Shown here one piece after another: positions 1 to 6,317 of a stretch of DNA of 7,210 nt. A model generated the notes under the pieces. That model was not told the origin of the DNA. It saw nothing but the letters and a program-made list of their open reading frames with translations, and made no database searches. The stretch covers positions 1 through 7,210 of the forward strand of contig JAGLYY010000332.1 of assembly GCA_023131935.1 (NCBI GenBank), in the 5' to 3' direction. This DNA comes from Spirochaetales bacterium. Its GTDB lineage: Bacteria; Spirochaetota; Spirochaetia; JAGLYY01. How positions within the stretch are numbered: the stretch's first letter is position 1; each line of letters starts with the position of its first letter. Position numbers and translations under genes: made by a program.

Positions 1-341
1 AGGCCTTTATGAATCTTTACAGGGCGAAGATTGCAGAACAGCCCGAACTCCTTCCGTAGTGGGAGAAGAGCGGCCCGCTCCGGCTGCCGCTCCGGGGAAA
101 GGTCCTCCCATTTCGGCCCTCCCACAGCACCGAACAATATTGCGTCGCTGCCCGCGCATAAATCAAGGGTTTCTTCCGGCAGGGCCGTGCCGTGTCTGTC
201 GATGGCTCCTCCCCCGACATCCCCATACACCATGGAAAACTCCAGGCGGTGCTTTTTTTCAACAGCCTCAAGGACCTTTACGGCCTCATCAAGGATTTCG
301 GGACCTATCCCGTCCCCCGGAAGCAAGGCTATTTTTCCCAT
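1..341 (-). CDS. leuB: 3-isopropylmalate dehydrogenase, N-terminal 113 codons (cut by window edge)
   Basis: LeuB oxidatively decarboxylates 3-isopropylmalate with NAD+ in leucine synthesis, in the cytoplasm. Translating the minus strand from the ATG at 341-339 gives an open frame to the window edge. It opens with MGKIALLPGDGIGPE, the N-terminal signature of the isocitrate/isopropylmalate dehydrogenase family. GAVGGPKW follows at residues 71-78, and then LLPLRKEFGLFCNLRP at about 92-107. The Leu-Leu before LRK and the two arginines R96 and R106 match the isopropylmalate-binding segment of LeuB rather than that of isocitrate dehydrogenase. About two thirds of the usual roughly 355-residue protein is missing beyond the window. 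A GGGAG ribosome-binding site (351-355) lies 9 nt before the ATG, which supports this start. The gene follows leuA after 174 bp and its start overlaps the 3' end of a possible small ORF. The family call is secure. Confidence 0.95.
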   Translation of the reverse strand, partial: MGKIALLPGDGIGPEILDEAVKVLEAVEKKHRLEFSMVYGDVGGGAIDRHGTALPEETLDLCAGSDAILFGAVGGPKWEDLSPERQPERAALLPLRKEFGLFCNLRPVKIHKG

Positions 342-480
342 ATGAATTCTCTCCCTCTTTTTCTTCCTTCATCGTGTAGTCCAAATCAGTCTCTGCAAGG
401 TCCGCCTTCCAGAGCACCGGAAGTGGTGTATAATTCTCTACCCCTTTGGTCCAGATGCTGGAATCATGTTGATTTTTCAT
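289..480 (-). CDS. Possible small ORF between leuA and leuB (63 aa, unknown function)
   Basis: I do not recognise this reading frame. Starting at ATG 480-478 it encodes 63 residues beginning MKNQHDSSIWTKGVENYT. The middle is mixed and contains two tryptophans, and the tail is charged (MKEEKEGENSYGK). There is no signal peptide, membrane segment or cysteine motif. The case for it is a strong GGAGG ribosome-binding site (486-490) 5 nt before the ATG. In the same frame, an upstream ATG at 519-517 forms an ATGA overlap with the leuA stop, which would extend the product to 76 residues and allow translational coupling. The case against it is that its last 53 nt overlap leuB in another frame and pass through the leuB ribosome-binding site, so the C-terminal third looks like read-through. 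It could be a real small protein, a translated leader for leuB, or the truncated 5' end of a gene once present here. It is not rich in leucine codons, so a classical leucine attenuator peptide is unlikely. Confidence 0.35.
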   Translation of the reverse strand: MKNQHDSSIWTKGVENYTPLPVLWKADLAETDLDYTMKEEKEGENSYGKNSLASGGRDRSRNP

Positions 481-493
481 AACTTCCTCCATC

Positions 494-507
494 ACGGCTT
501 TCGCCGT
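494..507 (-). other. Short hairpin with GAAA loop ahead of the small ORF
   Basis: The minus strand reads ACGGC-GAAA-GCCGT, a perfect 5-bp stem closed by a GNRA-type tetraloop. It lies just after the leuA stop and ends a few bases before the GGAGG ribosome-binding site at 486-490. No T-run follows, so it is not an intrinsic terminator. It could affect ribosome access or mRNA stability at the leuA/leuB junction, but a stem this short may be incidental. Confidence 0.35.
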
Positions 508-515
508 AATATTAT

Positions 516-2078
516 TCATTCATAAGCATGGCTCTGCACCGCGGCAGTTTTCCTCATGGATTCGACCATGTCGGCAGTCTCAATATTGTTGACGACATTG
601 ATATAAGCCCGCGCGGAAGCTTCCATGATGTCCTCGGAAATCGAAGCTCCGTGGAAGCTCCGGCCGTTATAGGCAACAACAATATCAACCTGACCAAGGG
701 CGCTTCTGCCTACTGTCTTGGCGGTAATCCGATAATCCTCAACCTTCAGAGTACGTCCTGTTATCCTGTCTATGGCATTGAACACTGCCTCCACCGGGCC
801 GTTGCCTGTTGCCGCTTCCCTGCAGGTTTCACCATCCTGCCCCAGGGCAACCGTGGCTGAAGCAATCGTACCCGCCCCGGAGGATACATTGAGATAGGAC
901 AGGTGATAGGAGGCAGCCTCTCCCATGCTTCCTGGGATTACCAGGGATTCAAGGTCATAATCGTAGACCCTTCCTTTCTGATCAGCCAGGGATAGAAAAT
1001 CATTGTATATCTCATCGAGATCGTACTCCGACTCCTCGTACCCCAGAAGCTCCAGACGGTGCTTGATTACATGCCGTCCGCTTCGGCTTGTTAGGTTAAA
1101 ACTGTTTTCCGTAAGACCGATCGATTCAGGGGTCATGATCTCGTAGGTCTGCCTGTTTTTCAGCACACCATCCTGATGTATCCCCGCGGAATGTGCGAAT
1201 GCATTGGATCCCACTATCGCCTTATTGGGCTGAACCGGTACGTTGCAGATCTGGCTGACCAGTCTGCTTGTCCGGGATATCTCCCGGATGTTCAGGCCGG
1301 TTTTCTTTCCCAGAATATCACTCCTGGTATGGAGTATCATGACAACCTCTTCGAGGGAGCAGTTTCCCGCCCTCTCACCAAGGCCGTTTATCGTACATTC
1401 CACCTGTCCTGCCCCCTGCTGTACGGCACTGATGGAATTGGCGACGGAAAGTCCCAAGTCATCATGACAATGGACAGAGATGACGGCCTTATCGATGTTA
1501 GGCACATTATTGAAGACAGCCCTGATGATCTCTCCGAACTCGGAGGGGAGGGTATAACCGACGGTATCCGGGATGTTGACTGTTGCAGCTCCTGCTTTTA
1601 TTGCCGCTTCAACTATCTGGAAGAGATGTTCGAGGGGCGTGCGTCCCGCGTCCTCGCAGGAAAATTCCACGTCATCGGTAAACCTCCTTGCGAATTTTAC
1701 CGCATCTACCGCCATCTCAAGGACATCTGACCAGTCCTTGCGGAGCTTTTCATGTATATGCACATCTGAAGTTGATATGAACGTATGAATCCGGAAATCC
1801 CCTGCTGGTTTCAGTGCGTCGGCGCAGACCTCGATATCCCCCCGTAATGCCCTTGATAATCCGCATATCCGGCTCTCTTTAATTTCACCGGCGATTGCCT
1901 TGACCGACTCGAATTCCCCCGGAGAGGATACGGGAAAACCCGCTTCTATTACATCAACACGCAGTCTCTCAAGGGCCCGGGCAATCCTGATCTTTTCCTT
2001 GACGCCGAGACTTGCCGCGAGGGACTGTTCGCCGTCCCTTAAAGTTGTATCGAATATTATTATTCTGTCACTTTCCAT
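516..2078 (-). CDS. leuA: 2-isopropylmalate synthase
   Basis: LeuA condenses acetyl-CoA with 2-oxoisovalerate to 2-isopropylmalate, the committed step of leucine synthesis. The 520-residue length is normal for the long, leucine-regulated form. The catalytic TIM barrel carries FDTTLRDGEQ at residues 9-18, with metal ligand D15. VHCHDDLG is at 202-209, with ligands H203 and H205, and NGLGERAGNCSLEE is at 231-244, with N239. The linker holds GIHQDGVLKN at 299-308. The C-terminal allosteric domain spans about residues 380-510 and includes GQVDIVVAYNGRSFHG, so leucine feedback inhibition is expected. The barrel resembles E. coli LeuA closely and argues against citramalate or homocitrate synthase. 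The start at ATG 2078-2076 has AGAGG 5 nt upstream, and the protein opens directly into the catalytic motif. It follows ilvD after a 90-bp gap holding two dyads. Its TGA stop overlaps an ATG (517-519) that opens the frame of the possible small ORF. Confidence 0.97.
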   Translation of the reverse strand: MESDRIIIFDTTLRDGEQSLAASLGVKEKIRIARALERLRVDVIEAGFPVSSPGEFESVKAIAGEIKESRICGLSRALRGDIEVCADALKPAGDFRIHTFISTSDVHIHEKLRKDWSDVLEMAVDAVKFARRFTDDVEFSCEDAGRTPLEHLFQIVEAAIKAGAATVNIPDTVGYTLPSEFGEIIRAVFNNVPNIDKAVISVHCHDDLGLSVANSISAVQQGAGQVECTINGLGERAGNCSLEEVVMILHTRSDILGKKTGLNIREISRTSRLVSQICNVPVQPNKAIVGSNAFAHSAGIHQDGVLKNRQTYEIMTPESIGLTENSFNLTSRSGRHVIKHRLELLGYEESEYDLDEIYNDFLSLADQKGRVYDYDLESLVIPGSMGEAASYHLSYLNVSSGAGTIASATVALGQDGETCREAATGNGPVEAVFNAIDRITGRTLKVEDYRITAKTVGRSALGQVDIVVAYNGRSFHGASISEDIMEASARAYINVVNNIETADMVESMRKTAAVQSHAYE

Positions 2079-2095
2079 ATCCGCCTCTTTGAGCT

Positions 2096-2107
2096 GCCCC
2101 CGGGGGC
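2096..2107. repeat. 12-bp perfect palindrome GCCCCCGGGGGC upstream of leuA
   Basis: GCCCCCGGGGGC is perfectly self-complementary and its near edge is 17 nt upstream of the leuA start codon. In RNA only a short GC stem could form, since the central bases must serve as the loop. It could be a protein-binding site or part of a structured leader close to the leuA ribosome-binding site. No poly-T follows on the minus strand, so it is not an intrinsic terminator. Function is unknown. Confidence 0.45.
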
Positions 2108-2138
2108 GCCTGCTCTTTGTTCTTTCCCCGGCTGAACT

Positions 2139-2168
2139 GTCCCGGTAAGGATGTATTCCTCCCGGGAC
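2139..2168 (-). other. Strong intercistronic hairpin directly after the ilvD stop codon
   Basis: Outer arms GTCCCGG (2139-2145) and CCGGGAC (2162-2168) are perfect complements. Inner arms AGGA (2148-2151) and TCCT (2157-2160) continue the stem around a 5-nt loop, giving about 11 bp with a small internal mismatch. In the minus-strand transcript it begins at the base after the ilvD TGA. The sequence after it is purine-rich and has no T-run, so it does not look like an intrinsic terminator. A stem at this point fits mRNA 3'-end protection or processing that sets ilvD and leuA expression apart, which is inference. Confidence 0.55.
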
Positions 2169-3845
2169 TCATAGAAAAGAGGGGATTTTCAGGAGGCCCC
2201 CCGTTGAGGCGGAGGTGGCAAAATAGGCATACCGCTCGAGCCAGCCGGTCTTCTTTTTTTCAATCGGGCGGAATTGAGCTCTCCGGGTATCCAGTTCATC
2301 TGATGATACATCAACGGAGATCTGGGAATTCCTGATATCTACGGTGATAAGGTCTCCCTGCCTGACGAGGGCTATAGGCCCTCCCACAGCAGCTTCGGGG
2401 CTTACATGGCCAACGCAGGACCCTCTTGTACCACCGGAAAACCGCCCATCGGTGATGAGAGCAACCGAGTCACCGAGCCCTCTTCCCATCAGATAGGAAG
2501 TCGGGGTGAGCATCTCCTGCATCCCCGGACCTCCCTTTGGCCCTTCATACCGGATAACTACAACGTCCCCCTCTTTAACCTCTCCGTTGAGTATCCCGCT
2601 GCAGGCATCTTCCTGATTCTCAAACAGAACCGCCGGACCGCGATGGAACATCATCTTTTCCGATACACCTGCCGTCTTCACCACAGCGCCGTCAGGAGCG
2701 AGATTGCCGAATAATACCGCCAGGCCGCCGGTAGGGGAATATGCACGCGAAACATCACGAATGACCTGCCTGTTCTTCACCCCGGCATCTACGATATTTT
2801 CACCCAGGGTGGCAAGAGTAACTGTCCTGGAATCCGGATGCAGAATGCCTGGTACCGGCAGGAGTTCCTTTAAAATGGCTGACACTCCCCCCGCATCATG
2901 GACGTCCATCATATGGTACCGGGAGGAGGGAGAAACCTTGCACAGAGTCGGAACCCGGCCGGACATTTCCGCAATATCCGAAAGGGTAAAATCGACCCCG
3001 GTTTCTCCGGCCAGGGCCAGAGTGTGGAGGATCGTATTGGTAGATCCCCCCATCGCCAGGTCTAAGGCAATGGCATTGCTGAAGGCCTCCCGGGTGAGAA
3101 TACCTGAAGGTTTCAGCCCTGCCTCTATCAGCCTGATTATCTGTTCTCCCGCTTTCTTATACAGACCGTCCCTTTCGGCCGACTCGGCAAGGATGGTCCC
3201 GTTGCCGGGCAGAGCAATACCGAGAGCCTCACAGAGGCAGTTCATTGAGTTTGCGGTAAACATCCCGCTACAGGAGCCGCAGCCGGGGCAGGCATACCTT
3301 TCCAGGATTAACAGTTCCTCTTCGTCTATCTTCCCCTCGCCGAAGGCTGAAACCCCTTCAAACACAGTAACCAGATCGATTTCCCTTCCATCCGGGGTTG
3401 TCCCGGTCCGCATGGGTCCCCCGGATACGAATATGGTGGGGATATCACACCTGGAAGCGCCCATCAGCATTCCGGGAACGATTTTATCGCAGTTGGGGAT
3501 GCAGATGAGGCCGTCAAACCGATGGGCGTTGACAACAGTTTCAACCGAATCCGCTATGAGCTCACGGGACGGGAGGGAATAGAGCATCCCGCTGTGCCCC
3601 ATCGCAATCCCGTCATCAACACCTATGGTGTTGAAAACAAAGGGAACACCGCCGGCTTTCCATACTGCATCCTTAACCTTCTCCCCTACGGCCTGAAGGT
3701 GTACATGTCCTGGAATGATATCAATATGGGAGTTGCATATCCCTATGAAAGGTTTGGAAAAATCTTCCTCTTTTACACCGGCTGCCCGGAGAAGGGAACG
3801 GTGCGGAGCCCTTTGAAACCCCTTTTTTATTTCGTCACTTCTCAT
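2169..3845 (-). CDS. ilvD: Dihydroxy-acid dehydratase
   Basis: IlvD dehydrates 2,3-dihydroxy-isovalerate and 2,3-dihydroxy-3-methylvalerate to the 2-oxoacid precursors of valine and isoleucine, and also supplies the leucine branch. From MRSDEIKKGF the protein is 558 residues, the usual length. Landmarks are FNTIGVDDGIAMGHSGMLYS (71-90), PNCDKIVPGM with C119 (117-126), CPGCGSCSGMFTANSMN (186-202, cluster cysteine probably C192), GGSTNT (266-271), DVHDAGG (314-320), DGRFSGGTRG (466-475) and TSASTGG near the C-terminus. PGHVHL at 45-50 has His where [2Fe-2S] relatives carry a Cys, so it resembles the oxygen-sensitive [4Fe-4S] E. coli type. An upstream in-frame ATG at 3950 would add 35 residues lying mainly over ilvN. 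I reject it because the internal ATG has GAGGTGA 5 nt upstream and matches the family N-terminus. The ilvN-ilvD gap is 31 bp. Confidence 0.97.
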   Translation of the reverse strand: MRSDEIKKGFQRAPHRSLLRAAGVKEEDFSKPFIGICNSHIDIIPGHVHLQAVGEKVKDAVWKAGGVPFVFNTIGVDDGIAMGHSGMLYSLPSRELIADSVETVVNAHRFDGLICIPNCDKIVPGMLMGASRCDIPTIFVSGGPMRTGTTPDGREIDLVTVFEGVSAFGEGKIDEEELLILERYACPGCGSCSGMFTANSMNCLCEALGIALPGNGTILAESAERDGLYKKAGEQIIRLIEAGLKPSGILTREAFSNAIALDLAMGGSTNTILHTLALAGETGVDFTLSDIAEMSGRVPTLCKVSPSSRYHMMDVHDAGGVSAILKELLPVPGILHPDSRTVTLATLGENIVDAGVKNRQVIRDVSRAYSPTGGLAVLFGNLAPDGAVVKTAGVSEKMMFHRGPAVLFENQEDACSGILNGEVKEGDVVVIRYEGPKGGPGMQEMLTPTSYLMGRGLGDSVALITDGRFSGGTRGSCVGHVSPEAAVGGPIALVRQGDLITVDIRNSQISVDVSSDELDTRRAQFRPIEKKKTGWLERYAYFATSASTGGLLKIPSFL

Positions 3846-3876
3846 ACCCGTCACCTCGAGGAAACCCGAATAGATA

Positions 3877-4437
3877 TCAGGTTTCCTCTTCCCCCCTGGC
3901 AATCCAGATCTTCCCGGTCCGGACCACCTCAATAATGCCGAATTTTGCAATCATCGACAGAAAGGAATCGACCTTGCCGGTTCCACCTACTATCTGCACC
4001 ATCATTGCCCCTTCAGTCATGTCCATGGTCTTTGCGCCGAAGTGATCGGTTATCTGGAGAATCTCGGTCCGCTCTTCCGCATCGGCCCGGAATTTCACCA
4101 TGGCCAGTTCGCACTCAATGACATCCGCCTGCATGTGCTCCGTGGCATGCAGCACATCCACCAGTTTATTCAGCTGCCGGACTATCTGATCCAGCGTCTC
4201 GGGGTCTCCCTGGGCAGTGATAGTAATCCGGCTGAACTGTCCCTGCATGGCCGGACTCGCCACCAGTGATTCAACGTTATACCCCCTGCGGGAAAACAGA
4301 ATTGCGATCCTGACCAGAACTCCGGGCTTATTGGCCACAAAAAGACTGATGGTGTGGGTGTTGTTTCTTCGAAAATCCATTATCTCATTAACGCTGCCGT
4401 TTTTCACGGCAGGACCTATCTGCTGTATACTTGTCAT
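3877..4437 (-). CDS. ilvN: Acetohydroxyacid synthase regulatory (small) subunit
   Basis: This is the regulatory partner of IlvB, which raises catalytic activity and normally gives valine feedback inhibition. It is 186 residues long. An ACT domain spans about residues 29-100 (HTISLFVANKPGVLVRI, then FSRRGYNVESLVASPA), followed by the small-subunit C-terminal domain at about 110-183. By alignment from memory with E. coli IlvH, valine-site positions N11, G14 and N29 correspond to N36, G39 and N54 here, so valine sensitivity is plausible. The position matching E. coli S17 is Val. The ATG at 4437-4435 shares a base with the ilvB TAA stop (TAATG) and has GGGAG 6-7 nt upstream, which favours this start. 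A later ATG at 4380 (MDFRRNN) would remove a 19-residue extension absent from E. coli IlvH and IlvN, but it has only a weak ribosome-binding site. The symbol could equally be ilvH. The coupled overlap suggests matched subunit production. Confidence 0.95.
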   Translation of the reverse strand: MTSIQQIGPAVKNGSVNEIMDFRRNNTHTISLFVANKPGVLVRIAILFSRRGYNVESLVASPAMQGQFSRITITAQGDPETLDQIVRQLNKLVDVLHATEHMQADVIECELAMVKFRADAEERTEILQITDHFGAKTMDMTEGAMMVQIVGGTGKVDSFLSMIAKFGIIEVVRTGKIWIARGEEET

Positions 4438-6173
4438 TATGTACTCCCTGTGGGTTTCGCCAGTTTCCCTGCCGGTTTCTCAAGGAGCATATAACTTGCA
4501 TCCTTACCCGCGGGGACCATTGGAAAGACATTTTCCTGTTCTTTAAAATCCACATGTACCAGGCAGGGCCCCTCTGAGTAATCCAGGGCTTCCTGCAGCT
4601 TTGGCAGGATCTCTTCCGTACGGGTAATCAGTAAGTTCTTGACTCCGTAGGCATCTGCCAGACGGGTAAATGAAGGGTTGCCGTTGAGTTCAACTCCAAT
4701 GAGCCTGTTGTCAAAGAACATCTCCTGCCACTGCCGGACCAACCCGAGATAATGATTATCCAACACGATGATTTTTACCGGAAGCTTATGGTTTGCCGCG
4801 GTTGCCAGCTCCGACATAGTCATCTGGAATCCACCGTCTCCCACCAGGGCAAGAACAAGGTCATCAGGCCGCCCCAACTGGGCGCCAATGGCAGCCGGGA
4901 AGCCGTATCCCATGGTACCGGCACCTCCCGAGGAGAGCCACGCCTTTTCTTCATCTATGAGGTAATACTGTGCCGCCCACATCTGATGCTGGCCGACATC
5001 GGTAGCTACGACTGCTTTTCCTTTTGTGAGTTTATACAGTACATCGATCACCCTAGACATCGACATGCGACCGTTCATCGAATAGTTCAGAGGAAAGTCC
5101 CTTTTGTATCCCAGGATCTCCTCTCTCCATTCCCGGTAATCCCCTTCACGGACTACCCGGCACAGTTCCTCAACCACTGGCCTGGCATCGCCGATGACAC
5201 TGACATCAGGTTTCACTACCTTCCCTATCTCGGCCGGATCTATATCAATATGCACTTTCCGGGCGCCCGGGCAGAAATTTTCGTTGTCTCCGTTTATCCT
5301 GTCGTCCCATCGGGAACCGATTGAGATAATCAAGTCACATCCGGTTACAGCTTTGTTCGCGTAGGCGGTCCCGTGCATACCCAACATCCCGAGAGACAGC
5401 GGGTGAGTTTCAGGAAATCCCCCTTTTCCGAGGAGGGTATTAACAACCGGAACCTGTAGAAAATCAACAAGCTTTGTGATTGCATCCCTTGCTTCCGAGA
5501 TCACCGCTCCGTGGCCCACCAGAAACAAAGGCCGCCGTGAAAGATGGAGAAGTTCAGCTATCTTCTTGACCCCTTCGGAATCAACAGTATCGGGAATACT
5601 GTACCCCGGGAGGTCCATCCCGGTATTCTCTATTCTCCTGCATGGGGCCGATGTCACATCCTTGGGCAGATCGATAAGAACGGGACCGGGCCTGCCGGTC
5701 CGGGCAAGGAAGAAAGATTCCCGGATTATCCTCGGGATATCATCGGCATCCTTGACGAGATAGTTATGTTTGACAATGGGAATGGTAACTCCGAATACAT
5801 CACCTTCCTGAAAGGCATCTTTACCCAGACTACCGGTGGTAGTCTGGCCTGTTAGAATGAGGATGGGCACCGAATCCATATGAGCGGTAATAATACCGGT
5901 AACCGTATTCAAGGCTCCCGGTCCGCTGGTAACAAGCACAACGCCGGTTTTCCCAGTAGCCCTGGCATAACCGTCAGCCATGTGAACTGCTCCCTGTTCA
6001 TGACGCGCTAAGATGAACTGTATTGATGAATCATAAAGCGCATCAAGGAGGGGAATAGCCGCACCGCCGGAAATCCCGAAGATGTATTCAACACCTTCAT
6101 TTTCCAAGCTCTCGATGAGTGCTTCAGCTCCGGTAGGAACTGTTTTTTCCCTGGTAGCCATTTTACTCCCCAT
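4437..6173 (-). CDS. ilvB: Acetohydroxyacid synthase catalytic (large) subunit
   Basis: This thiamine diphosphate enzyme makes 2-acetolactate and 2-aceto-2-hydroxybutyrate, the first common step of valine/leucine and isoleucine synthesis. At 578 residues it has normal length and the usual three domains. The N-terminal domain carries RHEQGAVHMADGYAR with catalytic E59, and SGPG at 83-86. AFQEGD lies at 120-125. A central domain contains GKGGFPETHPL (249-259) and GMLGMHGTAYAN (262-273). The C-terminal domain has GDGGFQM (445-451) and LDNHYLGLVRQWQEMFF (471-487), which supply the Mg-cofactor ligands D446 and N473. The VRQWQ segment distinguishes AHAS from other ThDP enzymes. Two common residues vary: FGISGG (32-37) replaces the usual Y/I-PGG, and the NN pair is DN. 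A second in-frame ATG at 6161 has a better spaced GGGGAG and could be the true start, shortening the protein by four residues. Confidence 0.96.
   Translation of the reverse strand: MGSKMATREKTVPTGAEALIESLENEGVEYIFGISGGAAIPLLDALYDSSIQFILARHEQGAVHMADGYARATGKTGVVLVTSGPGALNTVTGIITAHMDSVPILILTGQTTTGSLGKDAFQEGDVFGVTIPIVKHNYLVKDADDIPRIIRESFFLARTGRPGPVLIDLPKDVTSAPCRRIENTGMDLPGYSIPDTVDSEGVKKIAELLHLSRRPLFLVGHGAVISEARDAITKLVDFLQVPVVNTLLGKGGFPETHPLSLGMLGMHGTAYANKAVTGCDLIISIGSRWDDRINGDNENFCPGARKVHIDIDPAEIGKVVKPDVSVIGDARPVVEELCRVVREGDYREWREEILGYKRDFPLNYSMNGRMSMSRVIDVLYKLTKGKAVVATDVGQHQMWAAQYYLIDEEKAWLSSGGAGTMGYGFPAAIGAQLGRPDDLVLALVGDGGFQMTMSELATAANHKLPVKIIVLDNHYLGLVRQWQEMFFDNRLIGVELNGNPSFTRLADAYGVKNLLITRTEEILPKLQEALDYSEGPCLVHVDFKEQENVFPMVPAGKDASYMLLEKPAGKLAKPTGST
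6166..6171 (-). promoter_or_regulatory. Ribosome-binding site that may set the ilvB start at 6161
   Basis: The minus strand reads GGGGAG-TAAA-ATG, giving a 4-nt spacer to the second ATG of ilvB. The first ATG (6173-6171) has AGGGAG only 2 nt upstream, which is closer than usual. Either start may be used, and the four extra residues (MGSK) lie outside any conserved motif. The choice decides whether the GGGGAG is coding or a leader element. Confidence 0.4.
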
Positions 6174-6179
6174 TTCTCC

Positions 6180-6205
6180 CTGCGGGGAATTTTCCCCTGA
6201 CGCAG
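6180..6205 (-). promoter_or_regulatory. Stem-loop in the ilvB leader next to its ribosome-binding site
   Basis: Outer arms CTGCG (6180-6184) and CGCAG (6201-6205) and inner arms GGGGAA (6184-6189) and TTCCCC (6192-6197) form an interrupted dyad. In the minus-strand RNA this folds to about nine pairs with a four-base bulge, ending at the base before the first GGAG ribosome-binding site. TTCCCC in this RNA (plus 6184-6189) could instead pair with the GGGGAG ribosome-binding site at 6166-6171, so two exclusive pairings are possible. A role in translational control of ilvB is inference. A DNA operator is an alternative. Confidence 0.45.
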
Positions 6206-6250
6206 GTATATTGACTGTGGAGTGTATAAATATCCGGCAGAATGATCAAG

Positions 6251-6279
6251 ATTATACAGGGAAAAGTGTATTCTAAAAT
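6251..6279 (-). promoter_or_regulatory. Candidate sigma-70-type promoter for ilvB
   Basis: On the minus strand a perfect TATAAT -10 (6251-6256) is preceded by a 17-nt spacer and a poor -35, ATTTTA (6274-6279). Transcription would start near 6244, giving a leader of about 70 nt before ilvB. A consensus -10 with a degraded -35 is typical of activator-dependent promoters, which fits the adjacent LysR-family gene. No terminator separates ilvY from this point, so read-through from ilvY is also possible. Confidence 0.6.
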
Positions 6280-6288
6280 AGGGAACAC
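6266..6288. promoter_or_regulatory. Candidate regulator-binding dyad over the ilvB -35 region
   Basis: The sequence has the form GTGT-N3-CTA-N3-TAG-N3-ACAC, a 23-bp interrupted palindrome with both half-sites matching at seven positions. It covers the weak -35 element of the candidate ilvB promoter and is centred near -33 from the predicted start. LysR-type activators commonly contact dyads in this region when inducer is bound, and the adjacent regulator is IlvY-like, so an IlvY operator is the leading guess. I cannot match it to a remembered IlvY consensus. Confidence 0.45.
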
Positions 6289-6317
6289 TGAATTGCACGG
6301 GAGTCAAGACCGATAGT

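Noticed and set aside
289..519. Classical leucine attenuator peptide ahead of leuB
   Set aside because: There is no run of leucine codons and no terminator hairpin with a T-run between it and leuB.
1176..1730. Plus-strand open frame of 184 codons
   Set aside because: Antisense shadow of the leuA catalytic barrel, with no family resemblance and no clear ribosome-binding context.
2139..2168. Intercistronic hairpin as an intrinsic terminator of ilvD
   Set aside because: The downstream minus-strand sequence is AGTTCAGCCGGGGAAAG, with no T-run.
113..2392. 15-nt match GGCCCTCCCACAGCA in leuB (near 115) and ilvD (near 2378)
   Set aside because: Both copies encode Ala-Val-Gly-Gly-Pro in conserved family motifs, so protein constraint and shared codon choice explain it.
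2704..3582. Long plus-strand open frame of 292 codons
   Set aside because: It lies wholly antisense to ilvD, which matches its family from end to end. The translation has no recognisable domain.
3846..3950. 35-residue N-terminal extension of IlvD from an upstream in-frame ATG
   Set aside because: It would overlap the end of ilvN by about 74 nt, is not IlvD-like, and the internal ATG at 3845 has a well-spaced GAGGTGA.
6008..6307. Minus-strand 99-codon frame covering the ilvY-ilvB gap
   Set aside because: Most of it overlaps the ilvB start in another frame, and it passes through the promoter and leader stem-loop. No family resemblance.
6302..6307. TTGACT on the minus strand as a -35 box
   Set aside because: The nearest AT-rich -10 candidate is about 21 nt away and the consensus TATAAT is too far downstream to pair with it.
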